DNA from: Ianthella basta
Lineage: Eukaryota > Porifera > Demospongiae > Verongiida > Ianthellidae
Reading direction: 5' to 3'
Assembly (NCBI GenBank): GCA_964019415.1
Contig: OZ025885.1
Span: forward strand, 5,217,444-5,281,443
Length of the DNA: 64,000 nt
The translations under genes and the position numbers were made by a program. Of the stretch, positions 41,469 to 64,000 are shown piece by piece. Below the pieces are notes generated by a model that had not been told where the DNA came from, did not search any database, and saw nothing but the letters and a program-made list of their open reading frames with translations. Numbering within the stretch: the stretch's first letter is position 1; each line of letters begins with the position of its first letter.

Positions 41469-44400
41469 ATGGATGAGGAGGAGGAAAACCGTGTATATGA
41501 CGAGGAACAGCCGATTGTGAGCGACAGTGATGAGGAGGAAGTGCGCCACGCTGTTGGTGATATCAGAATGAGGGCGAGAAAGTCGGCATTGGCGCGACAC
41601 GTATCATCCTGCTGGGCCAAATTTGTTGGGATATTTCCCAAGAAATGCAGAGAGAAGTTTGATTCTTTCTGGATCGTAGTTCTTGCCCTAGTCGTCTTTG
41701 TAGCCGTTATTACCGTGAGTCTTGTCATTTCCCGCCTGTTCACTGTGATCGACAAAGGCGCCGTGGCCACGGACGTCCCCGCGTGCACGGACATGGCCAC
41801 ACGGATACTCCAAAGACGAGGATCAGCCGTGGACGCCGCTATCACAGCCTTGCTCTGCGTAGGACTGTACCACCCCGAGTCGTCAGGACTGGGCGGGTAA
41901 GTCGGCCATTTTTATTGCATTTTTATACCTCAATTTTTATGGAGTTAGACTGCAATAATCGTACCAGGCTGTAAATGACTTATGTGTGGACAGTTTACTA
42001 GCCAATAGCTGCCTGAAGGAATGTACCATGTCCCTTTTGTGGGTTTGTACATGTATGCTATGCCACTTGTATTTGCATACAATGGCACCTTTGTACCATT
42101 AGCTAGAGGCCAAACTCCTCTGCAGTGCATTTGGCAACAAAGATATACTGGCTTTATTTCAGTCAGTTGTGGTTAGTGGAGTTTGGTTAATAGTTGCTCG
42201 ATCCAGTTTGTTGTACAGTTACATATTATGAGTTAAGGGCAGAAGTCGAAAGTCGTGCCAACATCCAATTCAAATTACAATTGTATTTTTTGTAAGAATT
42301 GTCCACTTTCAAAACATTACGAAGTCTGTGGGAGTCCTGTGTATGCTGTATCAATAGCAGTATTACAAATGTCTATTGCCTTCCAGCCTTGGTAACTATG
42401 GGGAGTGCGTGGCTAAACACCTCAAGGCAGCCATTTTGTACCAGTCACCACCAGTCATTTGTACGCTGATGCAGAGGTGTGAAACCTTTGAAGAGAGGTG
42501 GCTGCATTACAGGGAAAGATTGCTGCGATAGTATTGTTTGGAGCCAGGGAGGCTGGCTGCATTATAGGGACGGACTCAGGTTTTACAATGGGGTTGGCTC
42601 TTTTGCAGAGGCTGCACTGTAGAAGTGTAGCATGCAGTGGCCATGTGGACAGTCTATGCTGTTGGACAGTGGAACCTGTCTACGGTGACCGCCTGTGGGG
42701 CAGTTCTAACTCACCTTTATAGAGAGGTGACTGCTCTACAGAGGTAGACTGCAATGCTTTAGTGCTATTTGGGGCCAGGGAGGCTGGCTGTTTTAGAGAG
42801 GTAGGCTGCCTAACACAGTGACCATCTTAGACAGGTTCCACTGTATGCATATGATTGCTTGTGTGTGCATTTGTTGTGTGTCTGCTGTCTTTGTGAGTGT
42901 AGATAGCAGTGACTGTTACTGAGACATCAATGATTGTGGTGATGTGATACATACTTTGTGCTGCAACCATGGAAATACAAAATTTAATGTATTGCTTTGT
43001 AGTTGTATTATCCATCTTATAGTAGTTTTATGGTTTCTCCTGCACTGGGCACAATGTTGACCAAAGGCGTGAAATGAACATTCATCCTGCCCATGGTGCA
43101 GCACACACGTGTTCCGCTCTCCCCCCTCCCCCCCACACAGTGGTGGCTTCATGGTTATTCACCATCCAAATGGTTCAGTCTATGCTCTTGACTTTAGAGA
43201 GATGGCTCCACTGAATGCAACCAAGGATATGTTCAACATCAGCAAAGATCTCCAAAGAACGGTAGGTCCCTTACCACATGTGTTGTGTGTGTGTGCGTGC
43301 GTGCGTGTGTGAGTTGGTGGAAGTGGTGCTGGTTATAATGAGTGGCCTATACTCATTTAATGGTTAGGTTAGGTAAGGATATATAATTACATGTATGTGT
43401 TATTGTGCCTAATGTTTCAGTGTTCCATCATTAATGGTATTCACGGATTCTACTGTATGTGTGAATTCAGTGCATTTTGTAAAAGATGGCAACACGTAGT
43501 TACTTTTACATTCACTCCTCTCTACTTGTCACCTGTCCTCTTTCCCTTCCTGCGTACATCCCCCTGTACTGCCACTGCTACTTCTACTACTCCCTCCCTC
43601 TCTTCCCTTGCTTCTCCCTCCTCCCCTCCCCTGCCCCTCCCCTTCCTCTGCTCTCAACCACTCCCCTTCACTATGTGTCCAGGGTGGTCTGGCAGTAGCT
43701 GTCCCTGGTGAGCTGATGGGAATGAAAATGGCACACGACTTGTTTGGAAAGTGAGTGCGTCCAGTGTCTGTTCACAGATCACTCACTGACATTCTGTGCA
43801 TCATGTCACTACTCTTGCATGTGAAGTAGCAAGTGTTTAGCTCTGTGTGAAGTGAGGAGTGAGGATTCCATCCCCCTCCTGTCCCCTTATCTCTCCCTCC
43901 ACCCCATGCAAACAGGCTTGCTTGGTCCACCCTCGTCGACCCGGTAATTGACAGGGCTTACTACGGGTTTGTAGTGACAAAGCACCTCGCTAATGCCCTC
44001 AAATCGGTGGAAAACGAACCCACTCTGAATGCAAACAAAGACTTCAATGACACCTTTAGGCCTAGAGGAGAAATGGCTAAGGTAATCATATTCATTACTT
44101 ACCTAAACAGCTATTATAAATGATTATAAATAAAAATGATTCCGAGTTTTAAGTAATTGTCCTTATATATTAATCCTATGTATGTGTGGAAGCTTGGTCA
44201 GCACACAGCAGACAGATGAGTATCTCCTATGCAGACATGTATTCACTCAAGTGGTGGTCACCCTACAGAGTTGCAGGCCATTTACCATATACGTACATAT
44301 ACCACAATTGGTGCCTTTCATATTGTTAAGAGTCCTTGGTAGGCCGATGCTTGTATGTGTGACGTTGTGGGGGATTGTGTTAGTTAGTGCCAAGTTGCTG

Positions 44401-47400
44401 TACATGCCAACTACTAATTTGCAGATGGGTGACACTATAAAGAACCTCAAGCTGAAGGAAACCCTCCTCACCATCCGAAATGAACCAACAGCTATAGACG
44501 CATTTTACAAAAAATCTATCGCTGACAGCATCATAGCCGAGGTCAGTGCATACAAATGGTACCGGTGAGTTGTTCACTAGTCTCCTTTTGTGCCATTTTT
44601 AGTTAGGTAATAGCCCGAGGCTCTTAAGTACATTTAGAAGGCACAGGGCTTCTAATTGCAGCCGTTAGACCCATAGTGTTGTAGTATGTTGCTGAACCAG
44701 TGCCTTGTGCTTCCTAAATTTATGATAAATGGGAGCGCCTGTGCTCTTAGCTATTTGAATTGGAAATATGGAGCCCTTAATTGATTATATTGTTTTGAGC
44801 GTCATTTAACTATTACTAGTAGTCCAGAACTACATGTACTTGAGCAGTGCTTCTTATTCACTGGGCTCTTATTGCCTAATAATATTATAATGGCCCACTC
44901 CATCACATATACCACACAGTGATTGATGTGTGAGTCAGATTTGTACACTGTACTTACTACAAGTACACACTCAATGGCAGTCGATCAAGGGCTGTTGGCA
45001 GTGACCAGTGGTTCAGCTGCCAAAGGGTTGGCTGAAGGTCTGGAGATTGCTGGCTCTGGTCCAGTTCACTGCCATTTTCCCTCTCCCCCTCTCTTCCTAC
45101 CATGTGTAGTTCACAACGTTGTCTTTAGTTTATGTAACCATGGTACATAGACCACCTCCAAGTACACACTGTCTGCTACAATCCACCTGAACTACAGTAC
45201 TATAATTTGATGTGTTTGTTGCTTTAGAGATCCATTCCTTTAGAGGTGCCCGTCCGTTTGCACAGGTTCACAAGTACAACTACAGTGGCATTTTGAGTAA
45301 GGAGGACTTGGCGGCCTACAAGGTGTTCCTGCGTGACAGTGGTAGCAAGGACCCTGTGCTGGCTCTGAACATCAGCAGTGAGGACACTGTTTGTGTGTTT
45401 GTACATGCACAGTCCTTGTAGTTGCTAGTGTGTGTATCACGGTACAAATGTAGACATACATAGTTTCCAGTTGTTTCTTTGTGCCAGATTCCAATTAACT
45501 CCAGCTGAGCTAATTTAAGTCAACCCAAGCCATAAATTCATGTGTTCTGAGCGTGGAGTCTATTTGGAAGGGAATTCAAGACACCTGTTTAATGAGGGCA
45601 GTTCTTAACGTCCTAGCTACTGTACATAGAGATGTGTACAAAACTACCTCTGAAATAAGGGCACCTCTCTAATGAGGACAGTGCCTACTGTCCCAGCTAC
45701 ATAGAGATGTGTACAAACCACTTCTGAAATGAGGACACCTCTCTAATGAGGACAGTGCCTACTGTCTCTGCTACATGGAGATGTGTACAAAGCTACGTAT
45801 CTCTGAAATAAGGACACCTCTCTAAAAAGGACACTTGAGCCTGTCCTAAGGTGTATAATTGGAGATGAGTCACTCTACCCCATCCTCTCCAGATGCACCC
45901 CTGCACTCACTTCCTCTCCCTCTCTACCCCAGACATGACCCTCTACTCCCCACCTCTACCCTCTGGTGGTCCACTCCTCCTTTACATCCTCAACACTCTA
46001 GACGGCTATCACTTCTCCTCAGACGATGTCAACCCAACAACACGATACCCTTCTGGGTTGTCCTTCCATCGAATGACAGAAGCTTTCAGATTTGCCTTTG
46101 CAGCCCGAGGGCGAATGGGGGACCCAATGTGCTGGCGGGCGGGAGGCTGCAACACAACACTCACAGAGCTACAAGAGAAGATGATCAAGTGAGTTGTGCC
46201 AGAGTGTCTGAATGAGTTGAGTGAGTGATTTCTAGTTCGTTGTATGAGGCTATTGACTACAGCCAGCTCCCCCACTATGCATACGTAGTACGTACAATCA
46301 GCCCAGAGCTTAACATGTGCTGCTTACGCATTTGTGCATACAGCAAAACCTGTCTTAGACAGGTTACAATACATCTTTATCATACCTCCTTCATTGCTCA
46401 GACCGGATTCTTGTTTCTGTGAATATCTATGTGTGCAGTGACATTTTTCTTGTCCTCTGGTCTATCTCCCCCAGTGTTGCGTTTGGTGAAGAAACACGCC
46501 ATCTCATCAATGACAACAAAACGTTCCACAACCTCTCGCACTACGAGTCGCTGTTTGATGAGGGTGTGGACTCAGGCACAACCCACGTCTCTGTGCTGGA
46601 CCCCACTGGTCTGGCTGTCTCTGTCACCAGGTGAGATCTGGTTGGGTTGTCTGTCACCAGGTGACATAGTTTCGCTAAGCGTGTCTGTCACTTACTGACA
46701 TAGTGTCATGTGTTTCTTTGTAACAAGATGACACAGTGTCACTAGATGTATCTGTCACCAGGTGACATACCATCACACTGAGCATGTCAATCATCACATG
46801 TGACATGGTTACAAGAGACTCTTCTCCTGCAACAGCTCTCTGGGGATACGTGCCGAAGTCCACCAGTGCATGTGTGTGTAGATCACCACCAACCAATAGT
46901 GGGTAAAATTGTAGCTTTCATTTCTTAGCTTCCAAGTAGGACAGCAGCAGCATGTTTGGAGTGTTGTGAAACAGTTTTCACTCTCCTTCTTCCCCTTACA
47001 GTTCCGTGAACAGCTACTTTGGGGCCAAGCTCATGACTTCATCAGGGTTTTTCCTCAACAATGAGATGGCTGACTTTTCTCTACCAGACGGTACTGACAT
47101 CTACGGCCTTCCTCCTAATCCAGTGAGTGTGTGGGTGGGTGGGCGTTTGAGTGTGCTTCTCTGTGTTTCTGTGTGTATGTGCATAAATGCGAGTGGGTGT
47201 GCTTTATACAAGTGTTATTTTTCTTGTCTGACTTTTCCTTCTTGTTATCACTTCTCTGTGCAGGCCAATTTTCCCGGTCCTCACAAGCGTCCTCAATCAT
47301 CAATGTGTCCATTGATAGTCAAGAAGGTGAACAGAGCACTCACTGTAGTGACTGGAGAACTGCTGTCTTAGCACATGTCTTGTGTGTTCCAGGAAGGACC

Positions 47401-48840
47401 TACTTATCGTGTGTGTTGTACAGTATGTAGGAGCTGTGGGAGGGGTCCTTTTTAACCTGTGGGAGGGGTCCTCTTTGACCTGTGGGAGGGGTCCTCTTTA
47501 ACCTGTGGGAGGGTCCTCTTTAACCTGTGGGAGGGGTCCTCTTTAGCCTGTGGGAGGGGTCCTCCTTAACCTGCAGGACGTTTCAACCCGGAGGTCTTTG
47601 TCAACTGTGTATACAGTCCTGCACGCAGTTGACAAAAGACCTCCGGGTCAAAACATCCTGCAATAGATTTATCATTAACAGTTGTGTCTTGCTCAAGAAT
47701 CTGGTGTCAGTGTGTGTCAATCAGCTACTACCCTGCCTTCCACTCCATCCATCCCCCACAGAATGGAGGCCAATCAAAGTTCCCAGAGCTGGTCGCAGGT
47801 GCCTCTGGAGGGACCCACATTCCTACTGCGCTCACTCAGTGTACGTGTATACATGTGTGTTGTGGATCCATTGTTTCAGCTTCAGGGAGTGTGTGCATGG
47901 GAAGTATTGTAGAATGTGCACTTTGATGCTTGTCATCACCAACCAACCAGTCTACTTCAAACACTGTAAAATCTCGACTGCCACGATCACAGGTGTTTAA
48001 TGGTAGTCCACGCTAGTCATTGAATGTGTGTGTTTTGAACTTTTCATTAAATCTCATGAGCGACTTCCTCCGAACATGCTCCACTCCCTCACAGGTGTGT
48101 TGGGAAACTTGTACTTTGGCCTGTCACTGAATGACTCCGTTGAACACCTCAGGGTGCACGATCAGCTGCAGCCAGACACGGTAGAAGTGGAAGGTACGTA
48201 TGTCACAGTGCGTAAGTGTGTGCATGCGTATGCAGTGGTAGTCTGGCAGTGTCTCGCATGGCCAGAGTCGGAGCAAAATGGCAGTCAGCTACATATGTGA
48301 GACTAATACTGCCAGGTGAAGCTGTGCACATACTGTAGGTGTGTTGGTCTCCAAGCAACACTACTGACGTTGTTACTATAGCAACTGATTTATTGTATGT
48401 GGTTCTGTCATGTGCCTGGATTAGTGATGCTTGCCTCCCTTCAGAATGTGAATCACCAATAAAAAGTATTGAATATAATTTATTGCCGGCTACCTGTGGC
48501 CAGATAGCTTTCATGTGGCTATAGTACAGAGGTAGACACCATCTCCATCCCTCCTTTCTCTCCCACGCCCCTCCCTCCCCCTTCTACCTCCCCACGCCCC
48601 CCTCTCCCTTTCTTTCTGCCCCCACACCCCTCCCCTCCCCTCCCCTCCCCTCTTCTAGACGCACTTCCAAAGGACATCATTGACTTCCTCATCACCCGTC
48701 GACACAACATAACCATGTGTAACTCCACAGTGTGTGACTATGCCGCTGTTCAAGGAGTGTCCTACGACGGAAGTGCAATGACAGCTCACGCTGACAGTAG
48801 GAAACAAGGACTGGGGGAGGTGGTGAACATCCTGGAATGA
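41469..48840 (+). CDS. GGT: Gamma-glutamyltransferase, 13 exons, 655 aa
   Basis: Membrane-bound ectoenzyme that hydrolyses or transfers the gamma-glutamyl group of glutathione. Exons: 41469-41896, 43141-43261, 43683-43750, 43916-44081, 44425-44541, 45266-45377, 45933-46188, 46475-46630, 47002-47122, 47264-47326, 47762-47840, 48095-48193, 48659-48840; every phase closes. An acidic cytoplasmic tail is followed by one membrane helix (about 66-91), a type II topology. Then come GSAVDAAITALLCVG, the GLGGGGFM glycine loop (split by intron 1), GGLAVAVPGE, and the autoprocessing site SGTTHVSV with the nucleophile at Thr458. SSMCP and AGASGGTHI of the small subunit follow. All hallmark residues are present, so the enzyme is probably active. 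The family is usually about 570 aa; the extra length is mostly the N-terminal tail. Confidence 0.95.
42490..42840. repeat. Degenerate repeat block in GGT intron 1
   Basis: Several copies of (T)AGAGAGGT(A/G)(G)CTGC and GCCAGGGAGGCTGGCTG, with GACAGTGGAACCTGTCTA near 42665 and GACAGGTTCCACTG at its end. Similar AGAGAGGTGCC units occur at 25900, 45230 and (inverted) 45600-45840. Confidence 0.65.
45580..45850. repeat. About 75 bp tandem repeat in GGT intron 6
   Basis: Three to four units of ACACCTCTCTAATGAGGACA, GTGCCTACTGTC and ACATAGAGATGTGTACAAA. The same family in reverse complement is at 25850-25990. Confidence 0.85.
47427..47575. repeat. 24 bp tandem repeat, about 6 copies (GGT intron 10)
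   Basis: Units of CTGTGGGAGGGGTCCTCTTT followed by AACC, with minor variation. Confidence 0.9.
47571..47662. repeat. 37 bp-arm hairpin (GGT intron 10)
   Basis: CTGCAGGACGTTTCAACCCG... (47571-47607) pairs with its inverted copy at 47626-47662, about 90 percent identical, with an 18 bp loop. It begins inside the last 24 bp repeat unit. Likely a small fold-back transposon. Confidence 0.85.
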
Positions 48841-49561
48841 AACATATTTAAAGACACGAGTTGTAAATGACCATTAATCATTGATAATTATGCTAAGTTT
48901 ACTGACTTATTGTCTCCTCTTGAGGAGTGTTATTTTTATAATATTACGTATGTTGATTCAACAGGTGCATGTGAAAATAATAACTTGCTATTATACAGTA
49001 AAGACAAATTTTGGAAGTTGTGTTCTAGTTTATTTCAATCAATTGTTGTTAATGTCCATTGATTAAACTTGTTCACAGCTATTGTGCATACCACGCACTG
49101 CAGTATATACGTATACATAATGTGTGTACATTTGTATAGCAAATATATACACAGCATGTATAAAAATATAACTTATATTTAGCACATACACTCTGTGTAT
49201 ATGTAACACATGCTACATACATTTGCATAATTATAGGATTATAACTGGACCACAGGGGGCCAGAGTATACGTAGTATGTAATTAAGATTATTCTATAAAT
49301 ATGCTTACATACATACAGTCAATCAATATCTTTGCACTACACAAGAGAAACAGATGACACAAATTAAACATATTACTGTATGTACGTATGTGACGATCGA
49401 TTGAGGGCAGCACCATGCATGCACTTTCATGCTATCCATGTACACGAACAATCCAGCATTGATTGTGTGTATTCTCACAATCGGTATTACACATTAATTC
49501 ATCAATAAATTCTTTAAACTACTCCTAAACACCACTGCCACAGTCACAGCTCGCTGGCCCC
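48841..49561. other. Convergent intergenic GGT/STT3A
   Basis: AT-rich sequence holding both 3' UTRs. No other feature was seen. Confidence 0.6.
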
Positions 49562-60080
<10,519 letters not shown>

Positions 60081-60440
60081 ACTCCGTTTGATCGCCGGCC
60101 AGAGATAGCAGCACTGGTATCGCCGACACGCAAACTTCAAGGTCCTGTGCACAAAGGTGGCGCACACACACAAGGGACAATTAGGAGCCACACAGCCCCA
60201 CCCTGTAGTGAAGGGATGGACCACGGCCCCTCAGGCGCCCCCCGTGGGATAATAATATTCAGAGCTGTTACTATTTTCGGACATTACTATTTATAGAACA
60301 ACTCAGCTGTTCCTGCTATTTAAAGCAACATGACGAACGCTGATGCTCATTTCGCCACGTAATAAACAATGACTCAGTAAGGAACTTACACAAGTATAGA
60401 GCCCCCCATAGTCCATGTTAGCATTCCAGTTTCACAGCCC
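60081..60440. promoter_or_regulatory. Bidirectional promoter STT3A/RBR ligase
   Basis: 360 bases separate the divergent start codons. No strong TATA box. A shared promoter is inferred from the spacing. Confidence 0.5.
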
Positions 60441-61694
60441 ATGATGGAAACTCTAGCAGTGTTTCAAGAGCTCCCTTTTTCACTGTGTTCCGAACAGCCA
60501 AGCAGTGATGTTGATGTAGTGAGTGACTCAGGTGTGGAGTCTGCAGCACTGAGCGAGAGGAGCTACAGTGGAGGGGCGTCCTCACTTTCTACCTGCATCA
60601 AGGGCAGAAGAGAGAGTTCACACTCACTAAATACAGAACAGCAGCCGGCCGTCTCATTGCGAAGGACTCACTCCCTACCCATCGTCGCCATGGTAACAAG
60701 CTGCCCACCCACAGCTCAAACACAACAGGAGGCTGCCTGCATCCAGTTGGCATCAGGAGAGGACGATGACAGCGAAAGAAGTGTAGCAGATTCCTACGAC
60801 ATGAACCCGGATGCCGGTAACATCTGCCCCGTGTGCTACACCAATGGAGGTGCCTTGAGCCTTGACTGCTGCGGTGTAGCAATTTGCTATGAGTGTATCA
60901 CTGAAATACTCTTGACTAGCATCAATGGTGGCATTGTGATGCAGATTCCATGCCCAAATGGTTTCTGTAGCGAGAATCTTAGTGAAGACACAATTCACAT
61001 GGTTTTGCAGGACAAGCCAGACATGTTGGAGAAGTACGATCGCTTCCGAATTGCTCAAAGTGACAGTGACACTAGAAAGCCTTGTCCAAGATGTTCAAAG
61101 GTCTTGGAGCACCACTTGCCTCGGAGGAAGGGCGGCAACTTGAAGGAGAAGGACGTAAAGGTCACCTGTAGTGTATGTACAATGGAGTGGTGTTTCAACT
61201 GCCATGCACCGTGGCACGCTGGACAGTCATGCAAGGAGCACAGGAATGGAAACAAGATGTTCCACAAGTGGATTAAAGGCCGAAGTGGTCCCAAGGGACA
61301 GACGACTGCAAATGGCCACTACTGCCCTGGTTGCCATATCCCAATCCAGCGAACAGTCGGATGCAACAACATGCAGTGTTCAAAGTGCAATACCAACTTC
61401 TGCTACCAATGTGGGGAGACATTCAAGAACAGCCTCCTCTTTGGAAGTCATTACAAGACCCTCACCCCAAATGGATGCAAGGGTAAATACAAAGGATCAA
61501 CAGCAGAGAGGAACTTTGTCATTTACTCTTACCTTTGCATCAAGTGCACCGTTGGGTTGGCCTATCCTGCACTGTACATTCCTGCTGCTGGTGTTGTAGC
61601 TGTTGGTGTGTTGGCGTATCTCGGTTACAAGCATGGAAGAGAAGGATATCGCAAGTGGAAGTTGAACAGGAGACGGTTTCCACGCCAACGCTAA
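60441..61694 (+). CDS. RBR-type E3 ubiquitin ligase with membrane anchor, intronless, 417 aa
   Basis: RING-between-RING ligase that passes ubiquitin through a thioester cysteine. Ser-rich disordered N-terminus (1-125). RING1 at about 129-176 begins CPVC and has CCGVAICYEC. The in-between domain at about 215-266 has CPRC and CSVCTMEWCFNC. RING2 at about 295-324 (CPGCHIPIQRTVGCNNMQC) has the predicted catalytic Cys308 in the GCNNM motif, equivalent to GCMHM/GCNHM of known RBRs. A hydrophobic segment at about 368-395 and a basic tail indicate tail anchoring, as in RNF19 and RNF217, the closest types that I recall. All zinc ligands appear present. A second ATG at codon 2 is also possible. Its single exon contrasts with spliced neighbours. 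Confidence 0.93.
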   Translation: MMETLAVFQELPFSLCSEQPSSDVDVVSDSGVESAALSERSYSGGASSLSTCIKGRRESSHSLNTEQQPAVSLRRTHSLPIVAMVTSCPPTAQTQQEAACIQLASGEDDDSERSVADSYDMNPDAGNICPVCYTNGGALSLDCCGVAICYECITEILLTSINGGIVMQIPCPNGFCSENLSEDTIHMVLQDKPDMLEKYDRFRIAQSDSDTRKPCPRCSKVLEHHLPRRKGGNLKEKDVKVTCSVCTMEWCFNCHAPWHAGQSCKEHRNGNKMFHKWIKGRSGPKGQTTANGHYCPGCHIPIQRTVGCNNMQCSKCNTNFCYQCGETFKNSLLFGSHYKTLTPNGCKGKYKGSTAERNFVIYSYLCIKCTVGLAYPALYIPAAGVVAVGVLAYLGYKHGREGYRKWKLNRRRFPRQR

Positions 61695-62139
61695 TCGTCC
61701 AGCACTCCTTCTACTGTACGTGCACCATGGCAATCCCAGCCAACATGTCACAGCTTGTATTCTTTCTATGAAAGTACATGTTTGAATGTGTGCATGTGAA
61801 TGATGCATGCAATATTTATACTTGATAATGTGCACCACTATGTATATTATGGTCTTTCATGTATATGGGTATAAATGTCTGTGAACGTGGTGAAACCTTA
61901 GCCAGCTGCCCTTATTTGGTAGGCTAGGCCATGTGTCTGCACCCCATTCCATTGTAGCTATGGTTACCATGATACGTCTCTATGTGTAGCTAATACAGTA
62001 GACACAATGACCTCCCAGAGGGCGAGGAGTCCTTATTAATTCTGTGTGCCGGAGCGAGCTCTTGTCCGTGTACGCTATCCCACATGGAGAGATGCTGATT
62101 GGAGGCAAGATTGAGTGGGCGGAGTGGCTGGGAAGTTTA
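61695..62139. other. 3' flank of RBR gene
   Basis: No coding signal or repeat was seen; it presumably holds the 3' UTR. Confidence 0.5.
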
Positions 62140-62148
62140 GACAAGGGT

Positions 62149-62259
62149 TTCACGTGACGTCACGAAACCGCATGTTCCGAAGCCCCCTTTGACCTCGTTC
62201 AGCTGGAGCTTACGCGTTTCGACTTCTTACTTCGATTCCACTTGAAGGGACGCCTACAG
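62149..62259 (+). promoter_or_regulatory. CRE/E-box promoter and probable 5' non-coding exon
   Basis: TTTCACGTGACGTCACGAAA at about 62149 combines an E-box (CACGTG) with a full CRE (TGACGTCA) inside the 12 bp palindrome CGTGACGTCACG. About 90 bp later CGCCTACAG|GTGAGTATCC looks like a strong 5' splice site, so a transcript probably starts here and continues beyond the window. Confidence 0.5.
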
Positions 62260-62441
62260 GTGAGTATCCTTCCCGTACCGTATTAATGAGAGAAATAGTT
62301 TGTGTCCGCAGAAGACGATTCGTTTGACTGTTTCCCCTTATTTGGTCTTCCTTTGTGGTCATTGCTGGCTGTACGGTGTCCTTTAATGAGCTGTGTATGG
62401 TGCACCGACAATGGATGTGTTGGGAGCATTCAGGACTGCCA

Positions 62442-62600
<159 letters not shown>

Positions 62601-63204
62601 TGAGACCAACTCACAAGATGATCCAATGGATGTACATAGTGAGTGGCTATACAGTAGAACGTCTGTGTGCATGTCTTGACAATCTAGCGGGACAGTGCGA
62701 TCTACTCTATTTCGTGAAGTAGGTCCCTCTACGTATCTCAAAGGTAGTGTAGTTTAGTGAATGTGTAGTTGGGATGGGTGTTGCTAGGTGCCCTATAAAG
62801 AGTTGCCAGTGTGTGAGCCAGACACAACTTGGATGAGTGCAGGGTTCAGTTCCCACCTCCTATGGCTTGCCCCCCTCTTGATGTTATCCATTGTGTTTGA
62901 ATTGTGCATCAGTACTTCTTCTTGGTCTACATGCGTAGTTGTATGTAGTTGATGATTCAATGCAGTCGAATGGAGCGATCAAGTAGAGAGCAATAACATT
63001 CAGGGGCTGTCACACAGTTTTTGCTTTGTGCATCACAGGTGATGATAAGTATCTGTTTGTGTAGTGGAATAGAAAGTTTGCGAAGCTTGTCCAGAGCAAT
63101 CAACTGTCGTTGTTTCAAAGATGCGTGTAACTGTTTCCGGACCTGAACATGAGCTGTATATTATTGTTGAGTAATTGGATGTGGATGATTGCAACACGTT
63201 CTTG

Positions 63205-63316
63205 AGCCATTCCAACACAACCTTGTGATATTGCAACACAACCTTGAGATATTGTAACGCAACATTGTGATATTGCAACACAACCTTGAGATATTGCAGC
63301 ACAACATTGTGCCATT
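63205..63316. repeat. 21 bp minisatellite, about 5 copies
   Basis: Units of CAACACAACCTTGAGATATTG with alternating CCTTGAG/CATTGTG variants. The 7-residue repeat frame (ISQGCVA) on the minus strand is an artefact. Confidence 0.9.
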
Positions 63317-63384
63317 TACAGCATGTTGTCACTTTCCCAGATCTCTATTGTCACTTTGCTGCATCTAGAAAATTCTTCAAACGG

Positions 63385-63540
63385 GAGGGGGGGGGGCAAC
63401 ACTGAGGTTCCAAGAATTGGGGTGGGGGCTGTACTCTGTTAACATATGGTTTGCCAAAGTTTCAGGGGGGGGGGGGGGGGATACGATTATGGCAAGGGGG
63501 CGAACACCCCACCCCACCCCACTCCTAAATGCACCCCCAG
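63385..63540. repeat. Poly-G runs with G-quadruplex potential
   Basis: Three G-runs (GGGAGGGGGGGGGG, GGGGTGGGGG and a run of about 16 G) followed by C-rich CACCCCACCCC. Confidence 0.85.
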
Positions 63541-64000
63541 TAGTAGTAGCTTTTTGAGCTGCTTCTCTTGTGATGAGGGACCAAAATTGCTCAGCATGCT
63601 TAGGTAATATGCATAGCCCTTCTCCAGTGCACGTACTGCACCATGTGTGTTTCTTACTGTGTGTTCATCTGCTGGCAAAGGACTGTGGCTGAAATGTACC
63701 GAGTGATTTAACCCTTTCTTTTTCATTAGGATTGGATCGAAGCTACATTTGTTTGTATGTACAGTGTATGTACACACCAGGAATACCCTACGTATGTGTG
63801 TAGCAATGAGTCTCCTTGCCATTGTGCTGGCACTTGACATGTTATAGCTTACTCTTTACGTCACCTGCATATAGTGATGTGCTATGGAAGGCAGTAATGT
63901 GTGAATGATAGAGGTGTCTCTGAATTTACATGTGCATTCACTCACATGGTCAATACTGCTGTCTGTATTATTTGATGTGCTGTGTTTGCATACTAAACTG
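63541..64000. other. Window end, no gene recognised
   Basis: No supported coding exon. Confidence 0.5.

Overview
This is animal nuclear DNA: spliced genes with GT-AG introns (one GC-AG), no operons, dense TG/CA microsatellites, a Ty3/gypsy retrotransposon, an RTE-type LINE and many small inverted-repeat elements. The compact introns and a Death-NACHT receptor of the kind expanded in demosponges suggest a sponge. A cnidarian or other invertebrate is not excluded; the assignment is inference.

Layout. 1-3.4 kb: the 3' part of a Ty3/gypsy element with its 3' LTR. 3.5-6.4 kb: a mosaic of fragments copied from the RPN2 gene that lies 20 kb away, split by a 1 kb polypurine tract. 6.4-15.8 kb: decayed material, namely a frameshifted, nonsense-bearing SLC2A sugar transporter, a stray exon of the same family in the wrong order, a HECT ligase fragment, minisatellites and hairpins. 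15.9-24.1 kb (+): a Death-NACHT (NLR) gene with three small transposons in its introns. 25.0-35.7 kb (-): complete RPN2 in 20 exons. 36.1-37.4 kb (+): intronless UPF3. 37.8-39.4 kb (-): MRPL16. 39.5-41.3 kb (-): an intronless VWA protein. 41.5-48.8 kb (+): gamma-glutamyltransferase in 13 exons. 49.6-60.1 kb (-): complete STT3A in 11 exons, with an intact RTE-type LINE antisense in intron 2. 60.4-61.7 kb (+): an intronless, membrane-anchored RBR ubiquitin ligase. 61.7-64 kb: a probable promoter and 5' exon, a long TG repeat, a 21 bp minisatellite and poly-G runs.

Functional links. RPN2 and STT3A are subunits of the same oligosaccharyltransferase complex and sit 24 kb apart on the same strand. 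RPN2/UPF3, VWA protein/GGT and STT3A/RBR ligase are head-to-head pairs with 186-446 bp between start codons, which implies shared promoters. Exon boundaries were derived by hand from splice consensus, reading-phase agreement and remembered family conservation. All phases close for RPN2, STT3A, GGT, MRPL16 and the NLR. No database search was run.
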